Shown here one piece after another: positions 24,633 through 33,879 of a DNA stretch of 64,000 nt. Origin of the DNA: Streptomyces sp. SDr-06 (GTDB lineage: Bacteria; Actinomycetota; Actinomycetes; Streptomycetales; Streptomycetaceae); assembly GCF_003324565.1 (NCBI RefSeq), contig NZ_QOLA01000009.1, positions 208,196 to 272,195 of the forward strand, read 5' to 3'. The notes under the pieces are model-generated. The model had not been told where the DNA came from. It ran no database searches and saw nothing but the letters and a program-made list of their open reading frames with translations. How positions within the stretch are numbered: position 1 is the stretch's first letter; every line of letters begins with the position of its first letter. Both the position numbers and the translations under genes were made by a program.

Positions 24633-26207
24633 TCAGCGTCCGCGCTGGATCTCGAAGTGGTCGACGCGCTCACCCGTCTCGGCGAGCGCGCTGACCTTCA
24701 TCCTCGGGCGGTGGCCGGTCTCGACCTCCACCGCGAGGAACGAGTAGTTGGTGTAACGGACCCGGGACCACTCCACGGTCTCGGTGACCTTCGCGCCGCC
24801 CTTGGCCCAGTGATAGGTGTCCACGCTGTCGCGGTCCGCGACATGGCCCTCGTACGAGTCGGGCACCGGGAAGCTGTACAGCGAACGGCCCGCCGCACCG
24901 GCCGTGACGTACACGATGCCGTCCCGGGTCGGGTCGGTGCGCTCACCGATCGCGACCTTGCGGCCGACCTTGTTGCCCTTGATGGCGTCGGTGCGCTCGT
25001 ACACATGGTTGTGTCCGTTGATCACCAGGTCCACCTGGTGCTTCTCGAACAGCGGCACCCACGCGTCGCGCACACCGCCCTCCGAGGCGTGCGAGCTGGT
25101 CGTCGAGAACGCGCAGTGGTGGAAGAAGACCACGATGAAGTCGACGGCGTGATGGGCGCGCAGTTCACCCAGGCGCCGGTCCAGCCACCGGGTCTGACCG
25201 CCGCCGCTGATGCCGAAGTTGGCCGGGATCTCGTACGAGACGTCGTTCGCGTCGAGGGCCACCACGCCGACGTTGCCGTGCACGAAGGAGTAGACGCCGG
25301 GCTGGTTCACCGGGTCGGGTCCGTTGGACGGCAGCGACCAGCGGGCGTTCTGGCCGCCGTAGCCCTGCGGCGAGTACCAGGCCTCCATGTCGTGGTTGCC
25401 GGTCGTCACCATCCACGGCACGGTCTTGGCCACCGACTCGGTCTGCGCCAGGAACTGGTCCCAGGTGCGCGCGTCGTACTGGTCGGAGGACTGGCCCGAG
25501 CCCGACGGGTCGGCGTAGCAGATGTCGCCCGCGTGCAGGTGGAAGGCCGGGTTCTGGCCCAGGATCACCTGGTCGTTGCCCAGCGCGTGGTAGCTGACGC
25601 CCTGGTCGCCGAAGGCCGTGAAGGTGAAGTTCTCGGGGTGCGCGGGAGCCGTGGTGAAGGTGCCGAGCGTGCCCAGGTTGCGGCGGTCCGCCGGGTCGAA
25701 GCCGTCGTGGCCGACCCCGTAGTAGTACGTCTGACCCGGCCGCAGCCGGTCCAGGCCCGCGTGCACGTAGAACTGCTCGGCCGCCGCGATCTTCCCGCCG
25801 TTCAGCGCGGGCGTCGTCAGGTGGCGCACCTCCGCGTCGATCCGCCGGCTCAGCGACCACGGGCTCGTGCCGACGCGGATGTACGGCTTGCGCACCGCGA
25901 AGGGGACCTGCCACGAGACGCGCATCTGCGTCTTGGGGTCGGCCCCGTACGCGAGGTGGCGGCCGAACGGCGCGGCCAGCGAACCGTCCACCCTGGTGCG
26001 GGAGTTGGCGGTGAGGGCGGTCGGCGCCGCGAACGCGGGCGAGGCCGCCCCGGCCGTGGCGACACCGGCGCCGGCGACCGCGGCGGTGGCCGCGGTGGTG
26101 CGCAGCACTCCGCGCCGGGTCAGTTTGGCGCGCAGGTACTCGTGCTGCTCGGCCATGCTCATGCGCTCGGCGAGCCGGTCGGGGATGCCGAATCTCGGGA
26201 TGTCCAT
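24633..26207 (-). CDS. Secreted metallophosphoesterase, purple acid phosphatase type
   Basis: 524 residues. A Tat signal lies at about 31-65 (LTRRGVLRTTAATAAVAGAG, then Ala-rich to SPAFA). The fibronectin-like N-terminal PAP domain (about 75-175) precedes the two-metal catalytic domain, with FTAFGDQG, HAGDICYA, TTGNHDME, FHHCAF and INGHNHVYER in family order. It hydrolyses phosphate monoesters outside the cell. The ATG at 26207 follows AAGGAGG; a longer frame upstream has no ribosome binding site. A PHO-box-like repeat lies 40 bases upstream. Confidence 0.92.
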   Translation of the reverse strand: MDIPRFGIPDRLAERMSMAEQHEYLRAKLTRRGVLRTTAATAAVAGAGVATAGAASPAFAAPTALTANSRTRVDGSLAAPFGRHLAYGADPKTQMRVSWQVPFAVRKPYIRVGTSPWSLSRRIDAEVRHLTTPALNGGKIAAAEQFYVHAGLDRLRPGQTYYYGVGHDGFDPADRRNLGTLGTFTTAPAHPENFTFTAFGDQGVSYHALGNDQVILGQNPAFHLHAGDICYADPSGSGQSSDQYDARTWDQFLAQTESVAKTVPWMVTTGNHDMEAWYSPQGYGGQNARWSLPSNGPDPVNQPGVYSFVHGNVGVVALDANDVSYEIPANFGISGGGQTRWLDRRLGELRAHHAVDFIVVFFHHCAFSTTSSHASEGGVRDAWVPLFEKHQVDLVINGHNHVYERTDAIKGNKVGRKVAIGERTDPTRDGIVYVTAGAAGRSLYSFPVPDSYEGHVADRDSVDTYHWAKGGAKVTETVEWSRVRYTNYSFLAVEVETGHRPRMKVSALAETGERVDHFEIQRGR

Positions 26208-26246
26208 GGCGAAAACGTCCTCCTTCGAGTCGACGCGATTCTCACG

Positions 26247-26268
26247 GAACGGTGAACGCGAGGCGTAC
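26247..26268 (-). promoter_or_regulatory. PHO-box-like direct repeat upstream of the phosphatase
   Basis: On the minus strand the consecutive 11-mers GTACGCCTCGC and GTTCACCGTTC resemble PhoP repeat units. A GAGAAT hexamer follows a few bases downstream and could serve as -10. PhoP binding fits a secreted phosphatase but is inferred. Confidence 0.5.
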
Positions 26269-26358
26269 AACTGGCCACACGACGCCCCGAAGAGAAGACG
26301 TCCGTCCACATCATGGACATCGGGTGTCAATGGCTGGGACGGCGAGTAGGGTTCCCCC

Positions 26359-27408
26359 ATGTCGGCAAGTTCTCGCAGCATCAATCTCGCAGTGATCCCC
26401 GGTGACGGCATCGGCCAGGAGGTCGTGGCCCAGGGCCTCAAGGTCCTCAGCGCCGTCCTCCCGCAGGATGTGAAGCTGGAGACCAAGGAGTTCGACTTCG
26501 GCGCGCGGCGCTACCACGCCACCGGTGAGACGCTCACCGACGCCGACGTCGAGGCCCTCAAGCAGCACGACGCGATCCTGCTCGGCGCGATCGGCGACCC
26601 CTCGGTCCCGTCCGGCGTCCTGGAGCGCGGCTTCCTGCTGAAGCTCCGCTTCCTCTTCGACCACCACGTCAACCTCCGGCCCAGCAGGCTGCTCCCCGGC
26701 GTCGCCACCCCGCTCGCCGGTCAGCCCGAGATCGACTTCGTCGTCGTGCGGGAGGGCACCGAGGGCCCGTACACCGGCAACGGCGGCTCGATCCGCACCG
26801 GCACGCCGCACGAGGTCGCCACCGAGGTCTCGGTCAACACCGCCTTCGGTGTCGAGCGCGTGGTCAGGGACGCCTTCGCCCGCGCCCAGGCCCGCCCGCG
26901 CAAGAAGCTGACGCTGGTCCACAAGAACAACGTCCTCACCTACGCGGGACACCTGTGGACCAACATCTTCAGCCAGGTGGCCGAGGAGTTCCCCGAGGTC
27001 ACCACCGACTACCTGCACGTGGACGCGGCGACGATCTTCCTCGTCACCGACCCCGCGCGGTTCGACGTGATCGTCACCGACAACCTCTTCGGCGACATCA
27101 TCACCGACCTCGCCGCGGCCGTCTCCGGCGGCATCGGCGTCGCGGCCTCCGGCAACATCAACCCGAGCGGCGAGTTCCCGTCGATGTTCGAGCCGGTGCA
27201 CGGCTCCGCGCCGGACATCGCGGGGCAGGGCAAGGCCGACCCCACGGCCACCGTCCTCTCCGTCGCGCTGCTCCTGCGCCACCTCGGGTACGAGGCCGAG
27301 GCCGCCCGCATCGAGGCCGCCGTCTCCGAGGACCTCGCTGCCCGCGGCGACACGGTCCGCAGCACGGACGAGATCGGCGACGCGCTCGCCGTACGGGTAG
27401 CCGGCTGA
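26359..27408 (+). CDS. leuB: 3-isopropylmalate dehydrogenase
   Basis: 349 residues. An NAD-dependent oxidative decarboxylase for the third step of leucine synthesis. Features are NLAVIPGDGIGQEVVAQG at the N-terminus, substrate Arg residues in LLKLRFLFDHHVNLRP, the YTGNGG loop, the catalytic Lys in LVHKNNVL, metal-binding Asp residues in IVTDNLFGDIITDLAA, and the NAD motif EPVHGSAPDIAGQGKADP. The actinobacterial form is typically about 350 residues. It is monocistronic by spacing, ending at a terminator. Confidence 0.95.
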   Translation: MSASSRSINLAVIPGDGIGQEVVAQGLKVLSAVLPQDVKLETKEFDFGARRYHATGETLTDADVEALKQHDAILLGAIGDPSVPSGVLERGFLLKLRFLFDHHVNLRPSRLLPGVATPLAGQPEIDFVVVREGTEGPYTGNGGSIRTGTPHEVATEVSVNTAFGVERVVRDAFARAQARPRKKLTLVHKNNVLTYAGHLWTNIFSQVAEEFPEVTTDYLHVDAATIFLVTDPARFDVIVTDNLFGDIITDLAAAVSGGIGVAASGNINPSGEFPSMFEPVHGSAPDIAGQGKADPTATVLSVALLLRHLGYEAEAARIEAAVSEDLAARGDTVRSTDEIGDALAVRVAG

Positions 27409-27431
27409 CCCCGCGGCTCCCTCACGTAACA

Positions 27432-27466
27432 GCCGCCGGGTTCGCTTTTGACCCCGGCGGCTTTTC
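27432..27466 (+). terminator. Terminator after leuB
   Basis: GCCGCCGGG (27432-27440) pairs with CCCGGCGGC (27453-27461) and is followed by TTTT. It starts 24 bases after the leuB stop. Confidence 0.85.
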
Positions 27467-27647
27467 GCATGCGGCCACCGGGTGACACCATCAACCCCGG
27501 ACCGCACATCACGCCGTTATGTCCAAGGCCCCACCAAGAGCGATAATCGAACGTGGGCCGCGGCATGCGGAGCAGCTCGGACGTCCAGGCACAGGCAGCG
27601 GCGTGAGCGCGGTCCGTCACTATCCACCGGTGAAGGACACAGCACTC

Positions 27648-28733
27648 ATGACGACGCCCACGATCGAGCTCAAGCCCACCTCGCACCCGCTGTCCGACGC
27701 GGAGCGCGAGGCGATCCTGGCCAGCCCCGGTTTCGGCCGCCACTTCACCGACAACATGGTGACGGTCCGCTGGACCGAGGGCCGCGGCTGGCACGACGCC
27801 CAGCTCGTGCCGTACGCCCCGCTGTCCATGGACCCGGCCAACATGACGCTGCACTACGCGCAGACGATCTTCGAGGGCCTCAAGGCCTACCGCCAGCCCG
27901 ACGGCACGGTCGCCACCTTCCGGCCCGAGGCCAACGCCGAGCGCTTCCAGAACTCGGCCCGCCGCATCGCGATGCCCGAGCTGCCGGCCGACCTGTTCAT
28001 CGCGGCCTGCGACGCCCTGGTCCAGCAGGACAAGGCGTGGGTCCCGGCCACCGGCGAGGCCTCCCTCTACCTGCGCCCCTTCATGATCGCGACCGAGGTC
28101 GGCCTCGGGGTGCGCCCGGCGAACGAGTACCTGTTCATCGTGATCGCCTCCCCGGCCGGTGCCTACTTCCCGGGCGGCGTGAAGCCCGTCTCGGTGTGGC
28201 TGTCCGAGGAGTACGTCCGCGCCGTCAAGGGCGGCACCGGCGCGGCCAAGACCGGCGGCAACTACGCGGCCTCCCTGGTCGCCCAGGCCGAGGCCGCCCA
28301 GCACGGCTGCGACCAGGTCGTCTGGCTGGACGCCGTGGAGCACCGCTGGATCGAGGAAATGGGGGGCATGAACCTGTACTTCGTGTACGGCGACAAGATC
28401 GTCACCCCCGAGCTGACCGGCTCGCTCCTGCCCGGCATCACCCGCGACTCCCTCCTGAAGATCGCCCGTGACCTCGGGTACGAGGCCGTCGAGGGCCGTA
28501 TCTCCACGGACGACTGGAAGCGCGACAACGAGAACGGCACGCTCACCGAGGTCTTCGCCTGCGGCACCGCCGCGGTGATCACCCCGGTCGGCTCGGTGAA
28601 GTCGGCCCGCGCCAACTGGACGCAGGGTGACGGTGAGCCGGGCGAGGTCACGATGAAGCTCCGCAAGGCGCTGCTCGACCTGCAGACCGGGGTCGCCCCG
28701 GACCCGCACGGCTGGATGCACCCGCTGGGCTAG
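27648..28733 (+). CDS. ilvE: Branched-chain amino acid aminotransferase
   Basis: 361 residues. A PLP fold-type IV enzyme that interconverts Ile/Leu/Val and their 2-keto acids with glutamate. It has LHYAQTIFEGLKAYRQPDG (about 67-85), the LYLRPFMIATE strand, the PLP lysine in GAAKTGGNYAASLVAQ (about residue 205) and EEMGGMNLYFVY. The ATG at 27648 is the family N-terminus (MTTPTIELKP); the frame continues upstream without a ribosome binding site. I looked for a leader peptide in the 180 bases upstream and saw none. Confidence 0.95.
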   Translation: MTTPTIELKPTSHPLSDAEREAILASPGFGRHFTDNMVTVRWTEGRGWHDAQLVPYAPLSMDPANMTLHYAQTIFEGLKAYRQPDGTVATFRPEANAERFQNSARRIAMPELPADLFIAACDALVQQDKAWVPATGEASLYLRPFMIATEVGLGVRPANEYLFIVIASPAGAYFPGGVKPVSVWLSEEYVRAVKGGTGAAKTGGNYAASLVAQAEAAQHGCDQVVWLDAVEHRWIEEMGGMNLYFVYGDKIVTPELTGSLLPGITRDSLLKIARDLGYEAVEGRISTDDWKRDNENGTLTEVFACGTAAVITPVGSVKSARANWTQGDGEPGEVTMKLRKALLDLQTGVAPDPHGWMHPLG

Positions 28734-28802
28734 GTTTCTCGGGCCCGCCCCCGGCACCCCCGCGGTTTCCCGCGCCCCAAGGGCGTTGGCCCCGCGCGAT
28801 GC

Positions 28803-30239
28803 TCAGCTCTCCACCAGGGCCGCCTCGGACTCCGTGTCCTGGGCGGCCCTTTCGGTTGCCCGGGGCCGCGCCGTCAGGGCGGCGTACGCCAGGCCTCCCA
28901 CCACGCCCGACAGCAGGAAGCTGCAATCGACCCCGCCGGTCCAACGGAGCAGCGGCCCCTGGTAGTTGGGCAGGGAGACGGCGAGCAGGCCCACGCCCGC
29001 GCCGAGCGCCCAGGAGCTTACGGCGCGCGGGTTCCAGCCCGCTCGGTACCAGTAGACGCCGCCCCGCGAGCGGCGGTTGAAGACCTGGAGGGCGTCGGCG
29101 TCGTACACGCCGCGACAGCGCACGAAGCCGATCAGGGTGATCACCGCCCAGGGGGTGCCGATCGCCGTGAGCAGCAGGACGAACGAGGTCATCGCGGCCT
29201 GCGCGTCCCAGGCGAAGTGGCCCGCGAAGACGCACACCGTCGCGACGGCGGCCACCGCGAACGTGGCCTGGGTGCGCGAGGCCCGGGGCAGGATGGCGTC
29301 CAGGTCGAGCCCCATCGAGTACAGCATCAGGCCCGCGTTGCCCACAGAGCCCGTGGAGGCCGCGAGCAGCAGCGGCACCAGGTACCAGCCGGGGGCCGCG
29401 GCGACCAGCGGGCCCGCGTAGTCGGTGGCCGCCCGGGCCGCGTACGCCGTGAACGTGCCGAAGAGCTGGGGGACCAGCAGGCCCGCGGTCAGGCCGAGCC
29501 AGGTGGCGTGCAGGACGCGGCGCGGGCGGTGCCGGGCCGGTGAGATGTAGCGCGTGTAGTCGCCGAGCAGCGTGATGAAGGCGATCGGGCCGCTCAGTCC
29601 GGCCGCGACGAGCGCGAGCAGCCAGGTCGGCCAGAACGAGCCGAGCAGATAGCCGCCCGCGCCGGGCAGCGCCGCGGTGGTGAAGTGCGGGGCGTACGCG
29701 GCGACTCCGAGGGCGAGCAGCGCCGTCATGACCACGGCCAGGACGCGCGAGAGACGCAGCAGCACCCGGTAGCCGTAGACCGCGCCCACGACGGTGGCCC
29801 CGGCGAGTACGGCGTACACGATCGAGTACGAGACACCGCCGGTCGGCAGGCCGAACAGGCGGTGCAGGACGCCCGTCATCGCGTCCCCGCCGATCCACAC
29901 GGTCAGCGCGGTGTAGCCGAGGGAGAGCAGCAGGCCCACGACCGAGCCCACCAGCCGTCCGCGCACGCCGAATTGGGCGCCCGACGACGTGGACAGGTTG
30001 GTCGCCGTGCGCAGCGAGACGAGGGCGAGCGGCGCCGTCAGGACAGTGCCGACCGCCGTGCCCGCCACGATCGCGCCGACCGAGGCCCACCAGCCGAGGC
30101 CGAAGGAGACCGGCAGCCAGCCGAAGACGATCACGCCGAGGCAGAGGTTGGAGCCGAGCAGGATGGAGACGAGATCGCGCGGCCCGCTGGTGCGTTCCGC
30201 TTCCGGGATCGTGTCGACTCCGCGCTGTTCTATGGGCAT
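28803..30239 (-). CDS. NCS1 family permease (cytosine/purine/allantoin type)
   Basis: 478 residues with about 12 membrane helices. NCS1 features are ILLGSNLCLGVIVFGWLPVS in helix 1, SSGAQFGVRGRLVGS (about 90-105), and the Trp/Asn-rich central helices (SFWPTWLLALVAAGLSGPI, then FITLLGDYTRYI). It is a cation symporter for a nucleobase or ureide. It is divergent from ureAB, and the shared promoter region holds two copies of a 15-bp motif, so uptake of a nitrogen compound and the urease-like enzyme are probably co-regulated. The start is the ATG at 30239. Confidence 0.87.
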   Translation of the reverse strand: MPIEQRGVDTIPEAERTSGPRDLVSILLGSNLCLGVIVFGWLPVSFGLGWWASVGAIVAGTAVGTVLTAPLALVSLRTATNLSTSSGAQFGVRGRLVGSVVGLLLSLGYTALTVWIGGDAMTGVLHRLFGLPTGGVSYSIVYAVLAGATVVGAVYGYRVLLRLSRVLAVVMTALLALGVAAYAPHFTTAALPGAGGYLLGSFWPTWLLALVAAGLSGPIAFITLLGDYTRYISPARHRPRRVLHATWLGLTAGLLVPQLFGTFTAYAARAATDYAGPLVAAAPGWYLVPLLLAASTGSVGNAGLMLYSMGLDLDAILPRASRTQATFAVAAVATVCVFAGHFAWDAQAAMTSFVLLLTAIGTPWAVITLIGFVRCRGVYDADALQVFNRRSRGGVYWYRAGWNPRAVSSWALGAGVGLLAVSLPNYQGPLLRWTGGVDCSFLLSGVVGGLAYAALTARPRATERAAQDTESEAALVES

Positions 30240-30265
30240 GCGGGTGCCTCTCACTCTCGGGGGGT

Positions 30266-30349
30266 TTGAGTGGCGCTCAATGTGACCCATGCCAAGCCAT
30301 GCCGTCAATGCTTCCCGTCTTTGAAATCTCTGGTTAGAGTGACGTTCAA
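30266..30349. promoter_or_regulatory. Two operator-like 15-mers between permease and ureAB
   Basis: TTGAGTGGCGCTCAA (30266-30280) is an inverted repeat with 5-bp arms. TAGAGTGACGTTCAA (30335-30349) is a second, slightly imperfect copy, 69 bases on. One copy lies 27 bases from the permease start and the other 18 bases from the ureAB start. They look like binding sites for one regulator acting on both promoters, perhaps the TetR protein at 33880. Confidence 0.55.
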
Positions 30350-30366
30350 ACAGGAGGTGTGGTGGC

Positions 30367-31062
30367 GTGCGACTGACCCCGACGGAGCGTGACCGGCTGC
30401 TGCTGTTCGGCGCCGCGGAACTGGCCCGGGCCCGCAGGGCCCGCGGGCTCCGGCTGAACGTGCCCGAGGCGACCGCGCTGATCGCGGACACCGTCTGCGA
30501 GGCGGCCCGCGACGGCAGGCGGCTCGCCGAGGCCGTCGCGGCGGCCCGCGCCGTGCTCGGCCCCGACGACGTGCTGCCCGGCGTGGCCGACGTGGTCACC
30601 GAGGTGCATGTGGAGGCCGTCTTCGACGACGGCTCCCGGCTCGCGGTGGTCTCCGACCCGATCGGCGGCACGGCGGGCCCCGAGGCGCCCGGCGCGCTGC
30701 TGCCCGGCGAGGGCTACGAGGAGGCCGCCCCCGCGGTGCGGCTCACCGTGACCAACACCGCCACCGTGCCGGTCTCGGTCACCTCGCACTTCCACTTCTT
30801 CGAGGCCAACCCGCGGCTCGCCTTCGACCGTGCCGCCGCCTACGGCATGCGGCTGTGCGTGCCCGCCGGGTCCTCGGTGCGGTTCGGGCCGGGCGAGAGC
30901 GCGGAGGTCGGCCTCGTCCCCCTCGGCGGCGACCGGATCGCGATCGGCTTCGCGGGCCTCGTCGACGGCCCGCTGGATGCGCCCGGCGCGCGCGAGGAGG
31001 CCCTGCGCAGGGCCGCCGCCTGCGGATACCTGGGAGCCGGCCCGAGCGAGGGAGAGAAGTGA
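30367..31062 (+). CDS. ureAB: Urease gamma/beta subunit fusion
   Basis: 231 residues. Residues 1-100 match urease gamma (MRLTPTERDRLLLFGAAELA; LNVPEATALIADTVCEAARDG), and about 125-231 match urease beta (LTVTNTATVPVSVTSHFHFF; FDRAAAYGMRLCVPAG; VRFGPGESAEV). AGGAGG at 30352-30357 precedes the GTG start. It assembles with UreC. The stop overlaps the ureC start by one base (TGATG), so translation is coupled. No ureE, F, G or D maturation genes are in the window. Confidence 0.92.
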   Translation: MRLTPTERDRLLLFGAAELARARRARGLRLNVPEATALIADTVCEAARDGRRLAEAVAAARAVLGPDDVLPGVADVVTEVHVEAVFDDGSRLAVVSDPIGGTAGPEAPGALLPGEGYEEAAPAVRLTVTNTATVPVSVTSHFHFFEANPRLAFDRAAAYGMRLCVPAGSSVRFGPGESAEVGLVPLGGDRIAIGFAGLVDGPLDAPGAREEALRRAAACGYLGAGPSEGEK

Positions 31063-32744
31063 TGGACCCGTACGAGTACGCCTCGGTGCACGGCCCGCGC
31101 GCCGGTGACCGCGTCCGGCTCGGGGACTCCGGCCTCACCGTGCGGGTGGAGTCCGACGCCCAGCGGCCCGGTGACGAGTTCCTGGCGGGCTTCGGCAAGA
31201 CGGCCCGCGACGGGCTGCACCTGAAGGCGGCCGCGGTCCGCGAGACCTGCGACGTCGTCATCAGCAACGTCGTCGTGATCGACGCGGTGCAGGGCATCCG
31301 CAAGGTGTCCATCGGCATCCGCGAAGGGCGGATCTGCTCCATCGGGCGGGCCGGGAACCCCGACACCCTCGACGGCGTGGACGTGGTCGTGGGCACCGGC
31401 ACCTCGATCGTCTCCGGTGAGGGGCTGATCGCCACCGCCGGAGCCGTCGACACCCACGTCCACCTGCTGTCGCCGCGCATCATGGAGGCCTCGCTCGCCT
31501 CCGGCGTCACCACGATCATCGGCCAGGAGTTCGGCCCGGTGTGGGGTGTCGGCGTCAACTCGCCCTGGGCGCTGCGCAACGCGTTCGCCGCGTTCGACGC
31601 CTGGCCGGTCAACATCGGTTTCCTGGGCCGGGGTTCGTCCTCCGACGGGGCGCCCCTGGTGGAGGCGCTCGCCGAGGGCGGGGCGTGCGGGTTCAAGGTC
31701 CACGAGGACATGGGCGCGCACACCCGGGCGCTGGACACGGCGCTGCGCGTCGCCGAGGAGCACGACGTCCAGGTCGCCCTGCACAGCGACGGACTGAACG
31801 AGTGCCTCACCGTCGAGGACACCCTCAAGGTGCTCGAAGGCCGCACCATCCACGCCTTCCACATCGAGGGCTGCGGCGGCGGCCACGTACCCAACGTCCT
31901 GAAGATGGCGGGCGTCCCGAACGTCATCGGCTCCTCCACCAACCCCACGCTGCCCTTCGGCCGGGACGCGGTCGCCGAGCACTACGGCATGATCGTCTCG
32001 GTCCACGACCTCAAGACCGATCTGCCGGGCGACGCGGCGATGGCCCGCGACCGCATCCGGGCCGGGACCATGGGCGCCGAGGACGTGCTGCACGACCTGG
32101 GCGCCATCGGCATCACCTCCTCCGACGCGCAGGGCATGGGCCGCGCGGGCGAGACCGTACGCCGCACCTTCGCGATGGCCGGGAAGATGAAGGCCGAACT
32201 CGGCCCGCTGGAGGGCGACGGACCCGGCGACGACAACGCGCGCGTCCTGCGCTACATGGCGAAGCTGACCATCAACCCGGCCATCGCGCACGGGCTCTCG
32301 CACGAGATCGGCTCCATCGAGGTCGGCAAGATGGCCGACATCGTGCTGTGGCGGCCCGCCTACTTCGGCGCCAAGCCGCAGATGGTCCTCAAGTCCGGCT
32401 TCCCCGCCTGGGGCGTCACGGGCGACCCCAACGCGGCCACCGACACCTGTGAACCCCTCGTGCTCGGCCCGCTGTTCGGCGCCCACGGCGCCACCCCGGC
32501 CGAGCTGTCCGTCGCCTTCGTGGCGAAGGCCGCCCTCGACCAGGGCGGCGACCAGTTGCCCACCCGCCGCCGCCGGGTCGCCGTGCGCGGCACCCGGGGC
32601 ATCGGCCCGGCCGACCTCCTGCTCAACTCCCGTACCGGATCCGTCGGCGTGGACGGCCGCACCGGGCTCGTCACCCTCGACGGGGACCCGCTGCGCTCCG
32701 AACCGGCCGACTCCGTCTCCCTCAACCGCCTCTACTTCCTGTAA
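31062..32744 (+). CDS. ureC: Urease alpha (catalytic) subunit paralogue
   Basis: 560 residues. Nickel ligands and active-site residues are kept: DTHVH, the carbamylated Lys212 and His214 in GFKVHEDMG, ALHSDGLNE, GGGHVPNVL and TSSDAQGMGRAGE. The flap Cys-His-His of classical ureases reads V314-H315-D316, so the flap His is kept and the Cys is lost. The enzyme would hydrolyse urea, but the changed flap and absence of accessory genes leave open another substrate or maturation by proteins encoded elsewhere. It is followed 11 bases later by agmatine deiminase, so it is in the same operon. Confidence 0.92.
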   Translation: MDPYEYASVHGPRAGDRVRLGDSGLTVRVESDAQRPGDEFLAGFGKTARDGLHLKAAAVRETCDVVISNVVVIDAVQGIRKVSIGIREGRICSIGRAGNPDTLDGVDVVVGTGTSIVSGEGLIATAGAVDTHVHLLSPRIMEASLASGVTTIIGQEFGPVWGVGVNSPWALRNAFAAFDAWPVNIGFLGRGSSSDGAPLVEALAEGGACGFKVHEDMGAHTRALDTALRVAEEHDVQVALHSDGLNECLTVEDTLKVLEGRTIHAFHIEGCGGGHVPNVLKMAGVPNVIGSSTNPTLPFGRDAVAEHYGMIVSVHDLKTDLPGDAAMARDRIRAGTMGAEDVLHDLGAIGITSSDAQGMGRAGETVRRTFAMAGKMKAELGPLEGDGPGDDNARVLRYMAKLTINPAIAHGLSHEIGSIEVGKMADIVLWRPAYFGAKPQMVLKSGFPAWGVTGDPNAATDTCEPLVLGPLFGAHGATPAELSVAFVAKAALDQGGDQLPTRRRRVAVRGTRGIGPADLLLNSRTGSVGVDGRTGLVTLDGDPLRSEPADSVSLNRLYFL

Positions 32745-32755
32745 GGACCACCCTG

Positions 32756-33793
32756 ATGTCTGCTGCCGCCGACGGCTTCCGCATGCCCGCCGAGTGGGCC
32801 CCGCACGAGCGGACCTGGATGGCCTGGCCGGGCCCCAACGTCACCTTCCCGAACGAGACCGAGCTCGCCCGGTCCCGCGCCGCCTGGGCCGCGGTCGCCC
32901 GCGCGGTACGCCGCTTCGAACCGGTCACCATGGTGGTCGGACCCGGCCAGGCCGAAGGGGCCCGCGCGCTGCTCGGCCCCGACATCGAGCTCGTCGAGCG
33001 CGAACTCGACGACGCCTGGATGCGGGACATCGGCCCCACCTTCCTCACCGACGGCACGGGCCAACTGGCCGCCGTGGACTGGACGTTCAACGGCTGGGGC
33101 GCGCAGGACTGGGCGACCTGGGAGCACGACGCGAAGATCGGCGCGCACGTCTCGGACCTGGCCGGGGCGCGCACGTACACCTCGCGCCTGGTCAACGAGG
33201 GCGGCGCGATCCACGTGGACGGCGAGGGCACGGTGCTGCTCACCGAGACCGTCCAGCTCGGACCCGAGCGCAACCCCGACTGGACGCGGGAGGAGGTCGA
33301 GACCGAGATCCACGCCATGCTCGGCACCCGCAAGGCCATCTGGTTGCGGCGCGGCCTGACCGCCGACTACCCGCCGCACGGCTACGGCACGCTCGGCCAC
33401 GTCGACATCGTGGCCGCCTTCGCCCGGCCCGGCGTCGTGGTCGCCCACACCCAGCCCGACCCGGCCCACCCCGACCACGAGCTCTGCAAGGAGAACGTGG
33501 CCCTGCTCCGCTCCCAGACCGACGCCCGCGGCCGCTCCCTCGACGTCGTGGAGATCCCCGCGCCGACGGTGGTCGCGGACGAGGAGGGCTGGGTGGACTA
33601 CTCCTACATCAACCACTACCTGTGCAACGGCGGCGTGGTCCTGTGCGCCTTCGACGACCCGCGCGACGAGAACGCCGCGGGCATCTTCCGCCGCCTGTTC
33701 CCCGACCGCACGGTGACCCTGGTCGACGCCCGCACGATCTTCGCGGGCGGCGGCGGAATCCACTGCATCACACAGCAGCAGCCGAGGGTATGA
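32756..33793 (+). CDS. aguA: Agmatine deiminase
   Basis: 345 residues. A guanidino-modifying enzyme of the PAD fold that converts agmatine to N-carbamoylputrescine and ammonia. Landmarks are PAEWAPHERTWMAWPG (near residue 11), DAWMRDIGPTF (catalytic Asp), HGYGTLGHVD (catalytic His) and the nucleophilic Cys in GGGGIHCITQQQP at the C-terminus. It lies in line with ureAB-ureC, suggesting a nitrogen-scavenging unit. No N-carbamoylputrescine amidase gene is adjacent. Confidence 0.93.
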   Translation: MSAAADGFRMPAEWAPHERTWMAWPGPNVTFPNETELARSRAAWAAVARAVRRFEPVTMVVGPGQAEGARALLGPDIELVERELDDAWMRDIGPTFLTDGTGQLAAVDWTFNGWGAQDWATWEHDAKIGAHVSDLAGARTYTSRLVNEGGAIHVDGEGTVLLTETVQLGPERNPDWTREEVETEIHAMLGTRKAIWLRRGLTADYPPHGYGTLGHVDIVAAFARPGVVVAHTQPDPAHPDHELCKENVALLRSQTDARGRSLDVVEIPAPTVVADEEGWVDYSYINHYLCNGGVVLCAFDDPRDENAAGIFRRLFPDRTVTLVDARTIFAGGGGIHCITQQQPRV

Positions 33794-33879
33794 CGCGGTC
33801 GGCCGCGCGGGCTCGCCATCTCCTGGTGACCACGGGCCGCGTGGCCCGGCCGGGGCGGGGGATCAGGTAGAACATACGG

